Shown: positions 17,095-25,420 of the stretch, piece by piece
Layout of the letters: each line of letters begins with the position of its first letter
Numbering within the stretch: position 1 is the first letter of the stretch
Assembly (NCBI RefSeq): GCF_029968095.1
Contig: NZ_JASCIR010000028.1
Span: 1-64,000 of the forward strand
Direction: 5' to 3'
DNA from: Streptomyces solicavernae
GTDB lineage: Bacteria; Actinomycetota; Actinomycetes; Streptomycetales; Streptomycetaceae
Length of the DNA: 64,000 nucleotides
Made by a program: the position numbers and the translations under genes
The notes under the pieces: model-generated
The model's database searches: none
Told to the model about the DNA's origin: nothing
What the model saw: only the letters and a program-made list of their open reading frames with translations

Positions 17095-17997
17095 GTGTCC
17101 GCTACGCCCGTGCTGGCGTTGCGCGGAGTCTCCAAGCGGTTCGGTGCCGTGCAGGCACTCACGGACGTTCACCTGGAGATCCACGCCGGTGAGGTGGTCG
17201 CCCTGGTCGGCGACAACGGCGCCGGCAAGTCGACCCTCGTCAAGACCATCTCGGGGGTTCACCCGATCGATGACGGCGCCCTCGTCTGGGAGGGGCGGCC
17301 CGTCCGCGTCAACCGGCCGCAGGACGCCCAGAGCCTCGGCGTCGCGACCGTCTACCAGGACCTGGCGCTCTGCGACAACCTCGACGTCGTCGCCAACCTC
17401 TTCCTCGGCAGCGAGCTGAAGCACGGCCCGGTCCTGGACGAGATCGCCATGGAGAAGCGGGCCAAGGAGCTGCTCGACACGCTCTCGATCCGCATCCCCA
17501 GCGTCCGCATCCCGGTCGCCGCGCTCTCCGGCGGCCAGCGCCAGGTCGTCGCGATCGCCCGCGCCCTCGTCGGCGACCCGAAGGTCGTGATCCTCGACGA
17601 GCCGACCGCGGCCCTCGGCGTCGAGCAGACCGCGCAGGTCCTCGACCTGGTGGAGCGGCTGCGCGAACGCGGCCACGCGGTGATTCTCATCAGCCACAAC
17701 ATGGCCGATGTGCAGGCCGTCGCGGACCGTGTCGCCGTGCTGCGCCTGGGCCGCAACAACGGCGTCTTCGACGTCGCCGCCACCTCCCACGAGGAGATCA
17801 TCGCCGCCATCACCGGCGCCACGGACAACGCGGTGACCCGCCGCCAGGCGCGTACGGGCAACGGCGACGGCAACGGCAACGGCGACGGCAACCCGAACGG
17901 CAGCGGCGAGGCCGAAGCCGGCGGCACGGGCGGCACGGGCGGCACTGACGGCACGGACGGCACGGACGGCACGTTCACGAAGGGGGACGCGCAGTGA
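17095..17997 (+). CDS. xylG: Xylose-type ABC transporter ATPase
   Basis: A 300-residue cytoplasmic ATPase with a single ABC domain. Walker A is GDNGAGKST (about 39-47), the Q-loop is in VATVYQDLALCDN, the signature is LSGGQRQ (about 142-148), Walker B is VVILDEPTA and the switch His is in LISHNM. Many sugar ATPases of the XylG/RbsA class have two fused domains; this is the single-domain form. The last 40 residues are low-complexity Gly/Asn/Asp/Thr from tandem repeats. GTG at 17095 follows AAGGAG, and the stop overlaps the xylH start. Confidence 0.85.
   Translation: MSATPVLALRGVSKRFGAVQALTDVHLEIHAGEVVALVGDNGAGKSTLVKTISGVHPIDDGALVWEGRPVRVNRPQDAQSLGVATVYQDLALCDNLDVVANLFLGSELKHGPVLDEIAMEKRAKELLDTLSIRIPSVRIPVAALSGGQRQVVAIARALVGDPKVVILDEPTAALGVEQTAQVLDLVERLRERGHAVILISHNMADVQAVADRVAVLRLGRNNGVFDVAATSHEEIIAAITGATDNAVTRRQARTGNGDGNGNGDGNPNGSGEAEAGGTGGTGGTDGTDGTDGTFTKGDAQ
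17866..17983. repeat. Tandem repeats in the XylG tail
   Basis: Runs of GGCAAC/GGCGAC units and then 9-bp GGCACGGAC-type units encode Asn-Gly-Asp and Gly-Thr-Asp tracts at the C-terminus of the ATPase. Confidence 0.8.
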
Positions 17998-19346
17998 GCG
18001 ACCTCACCAAGAAGCCCGCGACGGACGGCGAGCAGCCCGCCTCCGTAGCCACGGAAGCCCCGGAATCGGCGGCCGAGGCCCCGGCCGCGACCGCAGCCGA
18101 GGCGAGCGCCGCGCCCGTACCGGCCGTGGACCCGCGTCTGCTCGTCCGCGAGCAGGGCCTCAAGGGGTACTGGACGGAGTTCTCGCGCAAGATCCGCGGC
18201 GGTGAGCTGGGTTCGCTGCCCGTCGTCATCGGCCTGATCGTCATCGCGGTCGTCTTCCAGGCGCAGAACGACCGGTTCCTGTCCGCGAGCAGCCTCACCA
18301 ACATCGCGGTGTTCACCTCCGGCCTCGGCATCATGGCCGTCGGCATCGTCTTCGTGCTGCTGCTCGGCGAGATCGACCTGTCGGTCGGCTCGGTGGCCGG
18401 CATGGGCGCCGCGGTGTGGGCGGTCCTGAACGTCAGCAACGGCTGGGGCGACTGGGCCGCGGTCCTGATGGCCGTGCTGTCCGGCCTGTTGATCGGCGCC
18501 CTGCACGGCTTCTTCTTCGCCAAGATCGGCGTACCGGCGTTCGTGGTCACCCTCGCCGGGTTCCTCGGCTGGAGCGGTCTGCAGATCTGGCTGATGGGCA
18601 AGGAAGGCAGCATCAACACGCCCACCGGCGGCATCGTCGAGAACCTCACCGGCTACTTCTTCGAGGACAAGGCCGCCGCGTACAGCCTGGCCCTGATCGC
18701 CATCGTCGGGTACGCCGCCTCGCTGCTGCTCGACACCCGGCGCCGCAAGAGCGCCGGGCTTCCGTCCCGCCCGGTCAGCGAGATCGTGCTGCGCACCGGC
18801 GTCGTCGCGGTCCTGGTGCTGGTCGCCGCGTACGTCCTGAACGAGCTGCCCGGCTCCCGCGGCCTGCCGCTCGCGCTCGTGCTGTTCCTGGCCGTCCTCG
18901 TCATCGCCGACTTCGTGGCCCGGCGCACCACGTTCGGCCGCCAGGTCTTCGCGGTCGGCGGCAGCTCGGAGGCGGCGCGCCGCGCGGGCATCAATGTGGA
19001 CCGGATCCGCATCACGGTCTTCGCGATCTCCGGCATGCTCGCCGCGTTCGGCGGCCTCTTCATCGCCTCGCTCTCCGGTGGCGCGACGAAGAACCTGGGC
19101 GCGGGCAACACGCTGATGCTGGTCATCGCTGCGGCGGTCATCGGCGGTACGAGCCTCTTCGGCGGGCGCGGCAAGGTCTGGTCGGCGCTGCTCGGCATGC
19201 TCGTGCTCCAGTCGATCCAGCAGGGCCTGAACCTGCTCGGCATGGCCAGCGAGATCCAGTTCATGATCACGGGTGCGGTGCTGTTGGCTGCGGTTGTGAT
19301 CGACTCGGTGTCGCGGCGTACGCAGAAGACGGCTGGGCGGGCGTAG
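17994..19346 (+). CDS. xylH: Xylose-type ABC transporter permease
   Basis: A 450-residue BPD_transp_2 permease with about ten or eleven membrane helices after an Ala/Glu-rich cytoplasmic N-terminus of about 50 residues. Family features include GEIDLSVGSVAGMGA near helix 3 and AAAVIGGTSLFGGRGKVW near the C-terminus. The GTG overlaps the xylG stop by four bases (GTGA). With XylF and XylG it completes the importer. Confidence 0.9.
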   Translation: MSDLTKKPATDGEQPASVATEAPESAAEAPAATAAEASAAPVPAVDPRLLVREQGLKGYWTEFSRKIRGGELGSLPVVIGLIVIAVVFQAQNDRFLSASSLTNIAVFTSGLGIMAVGIVFVLLLGEIDLSVGSVAGMGAAVWAVLNVSNGWGDWAAVLMAVLSGLLIGALHGFFFAKIGVPAFVVTLAGFLGWSGLQIWLMGKEGSINTPTGGIVENLTGYFFEDKAAAYSLALIAIVGYAASLLLDTRRRKSAGLPSRPVSEIVLRTGVVAVLVLVAAYVLNELPGSRGLPLALVLFLAVLVIADFVARRTTFGRQVFAVGGSSEAARRAGINVDRIRITVFAISGMLAAFGGLFIASLSGGATKNLGAGNTLMLVIAAAVIGGTSLFGGRGKVWSALLGMLVLQSIQQGLNLLGMASEIQFMITGAVLLAAVVIDSVSRRTQKTAGRA

Positions 19347-19386
19347 GTCCCGTCCCACGTCCCGCACCGTCGACTCGGGCGCCGTC

Positions 19387-19413
19387 GATCGCCCTGCGGG
19401 CTCGTCCTCAATC
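19387..19413 (+). repeat. Dispersed GC-rich element, copy 2
   Basis: Near-identical to 16865-16891. The two copies flank xylG-xylH. Confidence 0.65.
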
Positions 19414-19450
19414 GCCGGACAGGCTGGATTTCGTGCCCCGAAAGGAGCGC

Positions 19451-19485
19451 GGGGCTGTGACATGGGCGGCTCCGCCGCGCGGGCG
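19451..19485 (+). repeat. Dispersed hairpin element, copy 1
   Basis: GGGGCTGTGACA is followed by the hairpin GCGGCtccGCCGC. It recurs at 23341-23374 after the permease gene. Such elements often lie at gene ends in Streptomyces and may act in termination or mRNA stability. Confidence 0.6.
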
Positions 19486-19673
19486 ACGCAACCCGAACCC
19501 GCGCGGACGCGTCTCCTCGCATACCGTCAGATGCGTCCCGTACCGCCCCGCCCGGGTGACCCCACCCGACGGCGGGCAGTACGGGCGGAACATTAGACTC
19601 GACAGGCCCGGCACAGCTCGAACAGCTCGACTCGCACAGCTTGACCGAACCACAGAACCTAGGAGGCACGGAT

Positions 19674-21650
19674 ATGGCAGTCGCGCGAAGCGCGTCCCAC
19701 ACGGGTGGTGGTGGGCGACGGGAGGGACTGCTGACCCGTATCAAGGGGCCGCGCGATCTGGACCGGCTCAGCCACGAGCAGCTGGACGAGCTCGCGGCCG
19801 AGATCCGTGGCTTCCTCGTCGACGCGGTCTCCAAGACCGGCGGTCACCTGGGCCCGAACCTCGGCGTGGTCGAGCTCACCATCGCCATGCACCGCGTGTT
19901 CGACTCCCCGAAGGACAAGGTCCTCTTCGACACCGGCCACCAGAGCTATGTGCACAAACTGCTCACCGGCCGCCAGGACTTCTCCAAGCTCAAGATGAAG
20001 GGCGGCCTCTCCGGCTACCCCTCGCAGGCCGAGTCCGAGCACGACGTGATCGAGAACTCGCACGCCTCGACGGTCCTCGGCTGGGCCGACGGCCTCGCCA
20101 AGGCCAACGAGCTGCGCAAGAAGGACGACCACGTGGTTGCCGTCATCGGCGACGGCGCGCTGACCGGCGGCATGGCCTGGGAGGCGCTGAACAACATCGC
20201 CGCCGCCAAGGACCGCCCGCTCGTCATCGTCGTCAACGACAACGAGCGCTCGTACGCCCCCACGATCGGCGGCCTCGCCAACCACCTCGCCACCCTGCGC
20301 ACCACCGACGGGTACGAGCGGTTCCTGGCCCGCGGCAAGGACATCCTGGAGCGCACCCCGGTCGTCGGCCGGCCGCTCTACGAGACGCTGCACGGCGCCA
20401 AGAAGGGCCTGAAGGACTTCATCGCCCCGCAGGGCATGTTCGAGGACCTGGGCCTGAAGTACGTCGGGCCGATCGACGGTCACGACATCGAGGCCCTGGA
20501 GTCCGCCCTGCAGCGCGCCAAGCGCTTCGGCGGCCCGGTCATCGTGCACTGCCTCACCGAGAAGGGCCGCGGCTACAAGCCCGCCCTGGACGACGAGGCG
20601 GACCGCTTCCACGCCGTCGGCAAGATCCACCCCGACACCGGGCTGCCGATCTCGTCCTCCGGCCTCGACTGGACCTCCGTCTTCGGCGAGGAGATGGTCA
20701 AGCTCGGCCACGAGCGCGAGGACATCGTCGCGATCACCGCGGCGATGCTGCAGCCGGTCGGCCTGGACCGGTTCTCCAAGGAGTTCCCCGAGCGGGTGTA
20801 CGACGTCGGCATCGCCGAGCAGCACGGCGCGGTCAGCGCCGCCGGCCTCGCCCACGGCGGACTGCACCCCGTCTTCGCCGTGTACGCGACGTTCCTGAAC
20901 CGCGCCTTCGACCAGCTCCTGATGGACGTGGCCCTGCACAAGTGCGGCGTCACCTTCGTCCTGGACCGGGCCGGCGTCACCGGCACCGACGGCGCCTCGC
21001 ACAACGGCATGTGGGACATGTCGATCCTGCAGTGCGTGCCCGACCTGCGCATCGCCGCCCCGCGCGACGCCGACCAGGTCCGCATGCAGCTGCGCGAGGC
21101 CGTCGCCGTCGACGACGCCCCGACCGTGGTCCGCTTCTCCAAGGGCGCTGTCGGCCCGTCCGTCAAGGCGGTCGGCACGGTCGGCGGCATGGACGTGCTG
21201 CGCAAGGCGGGCACCGCCAAGCCGGACGTCCTGCTCGTCTCCGTGGGCGCCCTCGCGCCGATGTGCCTGGAGATCGCCGACCTCCTCAACAAACAGGGCA
21301 TCAGCACCACCGTCGTGGACCCGCGTTGGGTCAAGCCCGTCGACGAGGCGCTCGCCCCGCTCGCCGAACAGCACCGCGTCGTCGTCACCGTCGAGGACAA
21401 CTCCCGCGCGGGCGGTGTCGGTTCGGCCGTCGCGCAGGCGCTGCGGGACGGCGGAGTCGACGTACCGCTGCGCGACTTCGGCATCCCGCCGCGCTTCCTC
21501 GACCATGCCTCGCGCAAGGAAGTCATGGCCGAGATCGGCCTTACGGCACCGGACATCGCCCGCCAGGTCACCGGCCTCGTCGCCAAGCTGGACGGACGGT
21601 ACGACAGCCCGGCGGCCGACCGGAACACGGTGGAGCCCGCCCGCGACTGA
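19674..21650 (+). CDS. dxs: 1-deoxy-D-xylulose-5-phosphate synthase
   Basis: A 658-residue thiamine-diphosphate enzyme that condenses pyruvate and glyceraldehyde-3-phosphate in the first step of the MEP isoprenoid pathway. Recognisable motifs are LFDTGHQSYVHKLLTGR (cofactor-binding His), the ThDP motif GDGALTGGMAWEALNN, the transketolase Glu region GIAEQHGAVSAAGLA, and the C-terminal domain with WVKPVDEAL. ATG at 19674 has AGGAGG at 19660-19665; an in-frame TTG at 19641 is rejected. A perfect hairpin follows the stop, so it is probably a single-gene unit. Confidence 0.95.
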   Translation: MAVARSASHTGGGGRREGLLTRIKGPRDLDRLSHEQLDELAAEIRGFLVDAVSKTGGHLGPNLGVVELTIAMHRVFDSPKDKVLFDTGHQSYVHKLLTGRQDFSKLKMKGGLSGYPSQAESEHDVIENSHASTVLGWADGLAKANELRKKDDHVVAVIGDGALTGGMAWEALNNIAAAKDRPLVIVVNDNERSYAPTIGGLANHLATLRTTDGYERFLARGKDILERTPVVGRPLYETLHGAKKGLKDFIAPQGMFEDLGLKYVGPIDGHDIEALESALQRAKRFGGPVIVHCLTEKGRGYKPALDDEADRFHAVGKIHPDTGLPISSSGLDWTSVFGEEMVKLGHEREDIVAITAAMLQPVGLDRFSKEFPERVYDVGIAEQHGAVSAAGLAHGGLHPVFAVYATFLNRAFDQLLMDVALHKCGVTFVLDRAGVTGTDGASHNGMWDMSILQCVPDLRIAAPRDADQVRMQLREAVAVDDAPTVVRFSKGAVGPSVKAVGTVGGMDVLRKAGTAKPDVLLVSVGALAPMCLEIADLLNKQGISTTVVDPRWVKPVDEALAPLAEQHRVVVTVEDNSRAGGVGSAVAQALRDGGVDVPLRDFGIPPRFLDHASRKEVMAEIGLTAPDIARQVTGLVAKLDGRYDSPAADRNTVEPARD

Positions 21651-21681
21651 CACGAAAAGGTGTCGCACACAAGGCGTCATC

Positions 21682-21724
21682 AGGCCCGGTCCGGCCACTC
21701 CCTACGGGTGGCCGGACCGGGCCT
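21682..21724 (+). terminator. Strong terminator after dxs
   Basis: A perfect 17-bp stem (21682-21698 with 21708-21724) and 9-nt loop, followed by TTTCGTG. It lies 31 bp after the dxs stop. Confidence 0.85.
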
Positions 21725-21820
21725 TTCGTGTGAAACTCCTTGCGATACGGGCATACCGGCACACAGACACGCCGCGCAGGTTTCGATCATGGCGAGCATC
21801 GTCAGCAAGGGAGCACGCCC

Positions 21821-23335
21821 GTGAGCAGCAGCACACCTCCACCCCCCGGCGGACTGTTCCGCACCAAGACCGTCGAACAGTCCATCCAGGACACCGAGGA
21901 GCCGGAGCACGCGCTCAGGAAGTCGCTGTCCGCCTGGGACCTGACGGTCTTCGGCGTCGGCGTCATCATCGGCACCGGCATCTTCGTCCTCACCGGCAAG
22001 GTGGCCAAGGAGAACGCGGGCCCGGCGACCGCGCTGGCCTTCGTCGCCGCAGGCATCGTCTGCGCCCTGGCCGCCCTGTGCTACGCGGAGTTCGCGTCGA
22101 CCGTGCCCGTCGCCGGTTCGGCGTACACCTTCGCGTACGCCTCCATCGGCGAGTTGCCGGCCTGGATCATCGGATGGGACCTGGTCCTGGAGTTCGCGCT
22201 CGGCACGGCGGTGGTCGCGGTCGGCTGGTCCGGCTATGTGCGCTCGCTGATGGACAACGTCGGCTGGCATCTGCCAACGGCGCTCGAAGGGCCGGATGTG
22301 CCAGGAGGAAGCTTCGACATCCTGGCCTTCGTCCTGGTCCTGGTCCTGACCGTGATCCTGGTCCTCGGCATGAAACTGTCCGCCCAGTTCACCGCCCTGG
22401 TCGTCGCGATCAAGGTCACCGTGGTCATGATCGTCATCGTCGCCGGTCTGTTCTTCGTCGTCGGCGACAACTACCAGCCGTTCATCCCCGACCCGGTCAC
22501 CCCGGAGACCGGCGGCGCCTGGGAGACCGCCCCGCTGGTCCAGCTGATGTTCGGCTACGAGCCCACCAACTTCGGCGTGATGGGCATCTTCACCGCCGCC
22601 TCCATTGTCTTCTTCGCCTTCATCGGCTTCGACGTGGTGGCCACCGCCGCCGAGGAGACCAAGCTGCCGCAGCGCGACATGCCCCGCGGCATCCTCGGCT
22701 CCCTCCTCATCTGCACCGTCCTCTACGTGGCGGTGTCGCTGGTCGTCACCGGTATGCAGCACTACACCGAACTGTCCGTCACCGCCCCGCTCGCCGACGC
22801 CTTCAAGGCCTCCGGACACCCGTTCTACGCGGGCGTGATCAGCTTCGGCGCCGCCATCGGCCTCACGACGGTCTGTATGATCCTGCTGCTCGGCCAGACC
22901 CGGGTGTTCTTCGCGATGAGCCGGGACGGGCTGCTGCCGCGGTTCTTCGCCATCACCCACCCGAAGTTCCGCACCCCGTACCGGCCGACCATCCTGCTCG
23001 GCGTGGTCATCGCGGTCATCGCGGGCTTCACCAGCATCAACGAGCTGGCGACGCTGGTGAACATCGGCACCCTGTTCGCCTTCGTGGTCGTCGCCCTCGG
23101 CGTGCTGGTGCTCCGCCGCACCCGCCCCGACCTGCCCCGCGCCTTCCGCACCCCGTGGGTGCCGTTGCTGCCGCTCCTCTCCATCGCCGCCTCGCTGTGG
23201 CTGATGCTGAACCTGCCGGGCGAGACCTGGCTCCGGTTCGGCGTGTGGATGGTCCTCGGCGTCATCGTGTACTTCGCGTACGGGCGCAGCCACAGCAGGC
23301 TGGGGCGCGCCCTGTCGGGCAGGGAGACCCGGTAG
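21821..23335 (+). CDS. APC-family cationic amino-acid permease
   Basis: A 504-residue permease of the amino acid-polyamine-organocation superfamily, CAT (YfnA-like) branch, with about 12-13 membrane helices. The first helix has the substrate-binding GVGVIIGTGIFVLTG, and AFIGFDVVATAAEETKLPQR is the family signature in helices 6-7. The start is the GTG at 21821, preceded by AAGGGAG; the longer frame from 21740 lies partly between the dxs terminator and this site. The substrate is not resolved from sequence. Confidence 0.9.
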   Translation: MSSSTPPPPGGLFRTKTVEQSIQDTEEPEHALRKSLSAWDLTVFGVGVIIGTGIFVLTGKVAKENAGPATALAFVAAGIVCALAALCYAEFASTVPVAGSAYTFAYASIGELPAWIIGWDLVLEFALGTAVVAVGWSGYVRSLMDNVGWHLPTALEGPDVPGGSFDILAFVLVLVLTVILVLGMKLSAQFTALVVAIKVTVVMIVIVAGLFFVVGDNYQPFIPDPVTPETGGAWETAPLVQLMFGYEPTNFGVMGIFTAASIVFFAFIGFDVVATAAEETKLPQRDMPRGILGSLLICTVLYVAVSLVVTGMQHYTELSVTAPLADAFKASGHPFYAGVISFGAAIGLTTVCMILLLGQTRVFFAMSRDGLLPRFFAITHPKFRTPYRPTILLGVVIAVIAGFTSINELATLVNIGTLFAFVVVALGVLVLRRTRPDLPRAFRTPWVPLLPLLSIAASLWLMLNLPGETWLRFGVWMVLGVIVYFAYGRSHSRLGRALSGRETR

Positions 23336-23340
23336 GGGGC

Positions 23341-23374
23341 GGGGCTGTGACACTTGCGGCTCAGCCGCGGGGCG
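23341..23374 (+). repeat. Dispersed hairpin element, copy 2
   Basis: GGGGCTGTGACA plus the hairpin GCGGCtcaGCCGC, matching 19451-19485. It begins five bases after the permease stop and may act as its terminator. Confidence 0.6.
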
Positions 23375-23468
23375 CTGAAGCCACCACGGCGCGGTAGTCG
23401 GTCGACGGGGAGCCGAGGGGGCAGGGGCGGCGGCCCCGGAGCTGCTGCAAGCAGATACCTTGGCACCC

Positions 23469-24971
23469 ATGCCGGCCGAGCAGCGTTCCGACGACCCACC
23501 CCGTAGCACGCCGGCGCTGCCGCACCAGCGCGTCGAACCAGGGGCACGCCCCGTCCGCACGCGGGCGGGGCGGTCCGCGTACTGGCCCCGGCTCATCGCC
23601 GCCCTGACCCTGCTCGCCTGCGTCACCCGCATCCCGTCGTTCCGGATCGAGCTGTGGAACCCCGACGAGGGCTTCCTCGCCGTCCAGGCAAGGCTGTTGG
23701 CCGACGGCGGCACGCTCTACGAGACCGTCGTCGACCGTAAACCGCCCCTCCTGCCCTGGCTGTACGAGGGTGCCTTCGCGCTCTTCGGCGACGACTCGCT
23801 GCTGCCCCTGAAGGTCCTGGCCGTCCTGGCCCACCTCGCCACGGCCGTACTGCTCGCCTCGCTCGCCCGCCGCCGCTGGGGCGACGGCGCGGGCCGCACG
23901 GCCGGTGTGCTCTACCTGTTCCTGTCGATCGGGCTCAACCCCGAGGACACGCAGGCCGCCACGTTCGAGGTGTTCATGCTCCCGGCGACCGCAGCCGCCA
24001 TGTGGCTCGCCGACCGGCGCCGCTGGGCCTGGTGCGGTGCGGCCGTCGCCGCGGCCTTCCTCGCCAAGCAGACCGGTGGCGCCGTACTCCTGCCCGTGCT
24101 CTGGCTGTGGTGGCGCTCCGGTGCGCGCCGGGCCGGCATACTCCGGCTCGTGGCGGGCGCCGTCCTGCCCGTACTCGCGGCCGCCCTCGCCACCGACCCG
24201 CGCGGGTTCCTGTTCTGGACGGTCACCGGCTCCGGCGCGTACGCCTCCTTCACCGGCTCCGAACTGCACGTACTGTCACGGGCGTTGACCAACGCCGCGC
24301 TGCTCGCCGTCGCCTGCGCGGGGCTGCTCCCGGCCGTCGTGCGGGTGCTGCGGACCGCCCGCACCGGCGCCGCCGACCTGTGGCTGTGGTTCGGCGCGTC
24401 CGCCGTCGCCGTCTGCGTCGGCTTCCACTTCTTCGGCCACTACTACCTCCAACTGGTACCCGCCATCGCCCTGTTGGGCACCGCGGCCCTGCAGAGCCTG
24501 CCGCGCGACTGGACCCCGGCGACGCTCACCACGTCCGCGCTCGCCTGCGCCCTGTTCCTCGGCTGGGGGATGCTCGCGCCGCGCCCCGACCTCGCGCACG
24601 CCGAACGGCTCGCGACGGCGATCGGCCGCGCCACGGACCCCGACGACCGCGTCCTCGTCTGGGGCATGCACCCCGAGACGTACTGGCTCGCCGACCGCAC
24701 CCCCGCCTCCCGCTACCTCACCGCGGGCTTCCTCACCAACTACAGCGGCGGCCGCAACGGACCGCAGGTGGGCGAGAAGTACGCGGTCGACGGGGCCTGG
24801 GACGTGTTCCGTACGGAAATGGCCGAGAACCCGCCGGACCTGATCGTCGACGACAGCCGGGGCAAGCCGTACGCCCCCGAAGCGCTGCCGACGCTCCGTG
24901 CCCTCCTCGCCGCCCGGTACGAGCAGACGGCGGTCGTGGAGAACGCGGTCATCTACCGCCGCACCGGATAG
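23469..24971 (+). CDS. GT-C membrane glycosyltransferase (family 39-like)
   Basis: A 500-residue integral membrane protein with ten or so predicted helices. An acidic motif in the first extracytoplasmic loop (ELWNPDEGFLAVQARLL, about 54-70) is the GT-C catalytic signature shared by ArnT/PMT-like enzymes, which transfer sugars from polyprenyl-phosphate donors. The C-terminal 130 residues are soluble. The donor and acceptor are unknown; cell-wall glycan or protein mannosylation roles are possible. Its 3' end overlaps the convergent NYN gene by 19 bp. ATG at 23469 is chosen over an in-frame TTG at 23460. Confidence 0.8.
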   Translation: MPAEQRSDDPPRSTPALPHQRVEPGARPVRTRAGRSAYWPRLIAALTLLACVTRIPSFRIELWNPDEGFLAVQARLLADGGTLYETVVDRKPPLLPWLYEGAFALFGDDSLLPLKVLAVLAHLATAVLLASLARRRWGDGAGRTAGVLYLFLSIGLNPEDTQAATFEVFMLPATAAAMWLADRRRWAWCGAAVAAAFLAKQTGGAVLLPVLWLWWRSGARRAGILRLVAGAVLPVLAAALATDPRGFLFWTVTGSGAYASFTGSELHVLSRALTNAALLAVACAGLLPAVVRVLRTARTGAADLWLWFGASAVAVCVGFHFFGHYYLQLVPAIALLGTAALQSLPRDWTPATLTTSALACALFLGWGMLAPRPDLAHAERLATAIGRATDPDDRVLVWGMHPETYWLADRTPASRYLTAGFLTNYSGGRNGPQVGEKYAVDGAWDVFRTEMAENPPDLIVDDSRGKPYAPEALPTLRALLAARYEQTAVVENAVIYRRTG

Positions 24972-25330
24972 ACCGTACGCGGCCCGACGCACACCGCGCC
25001 CAACTCCTCGACCCTGCGCCGCAGTTCACGGTCGGCGGTGACCACGACGACCGTGGCCTGAGCCGCTTCGGCGACCAGCTCCACGATCCGGTCGTCGCCG
25101 CTCCCGGGCGCCGCATCCACCCGTACGCCTGGCACGGACTCCACGCCGCGCGCCGCGCCCTCCACGACGAGCAGCAGGTCGAGGGGGCCGGGGTGGCCGT
25201 CGATGCCGACGTCCGCGTAGGCGACGAGGCCGTCCCGCAGCCGCTCCGCCGCGCCCCTGCGGTCCCGCCACCAGCCGTCCGGCACCGATCCGACGGTGTT
25301 GGCGGCGTCCACGACGAGCAGAGTGCGCAT
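24953..25330 (-). CDS. YacP-like NYN-domain protein
   Basis: A short (125-residue) NYN/PIN-like nuclease-fold protein. It begins with RTLLVVDAANTVGS, where the first acidic residue sits in the VDAAN motif. Further acidic positions lie in SGDDRIVELVAEA and VVVVTADRELRRRV, matching the four-acid pattern of the fold. Such proteins are inferred RNA-processing nucleases. It overlaps the 3' end of the glycosyltransferase gene on the other strand. Confidence 0.7.
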   Translation of the reverse strand: MRTLLVVDAANTVGSVPDGWWRDRRGAAERLRDGLVAYADVGIDGHPGPLDLLLVVEGAARGVESVPGVRVDAAPGSGDDRIVELVAEAAQATVVVVTADRELRRRVEELGAVCVGPRTVYPVRR

Positions 25331-25420
25331 GCGCCGACCCTCTCACGTCGTACGACTCCCGACGCACCGCTGCCCCCGGCGCCGACGAGGGCACCGGGGG
25401 CAGCCGTACAAGCCAGGAGA

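Larger units (their letters stand above)
19347..19673. other. xylH-dxs intergenic region
   Basis: A 327-bp gap without genes. It contains two dispersed Streptomyces elements (19387-19413 and 19451-19485) and, presumably towards 19590-19650, the dxs promoter. Confidence 0.6.

Noticed and set aside
18416..21733. An 1105-codon open frame across xylH and dxs
   Set aside because: It is a shadow of the GC-rich coding of xylH and dxs in another frame, rich in Arg/Pro/Gly, with no domain.
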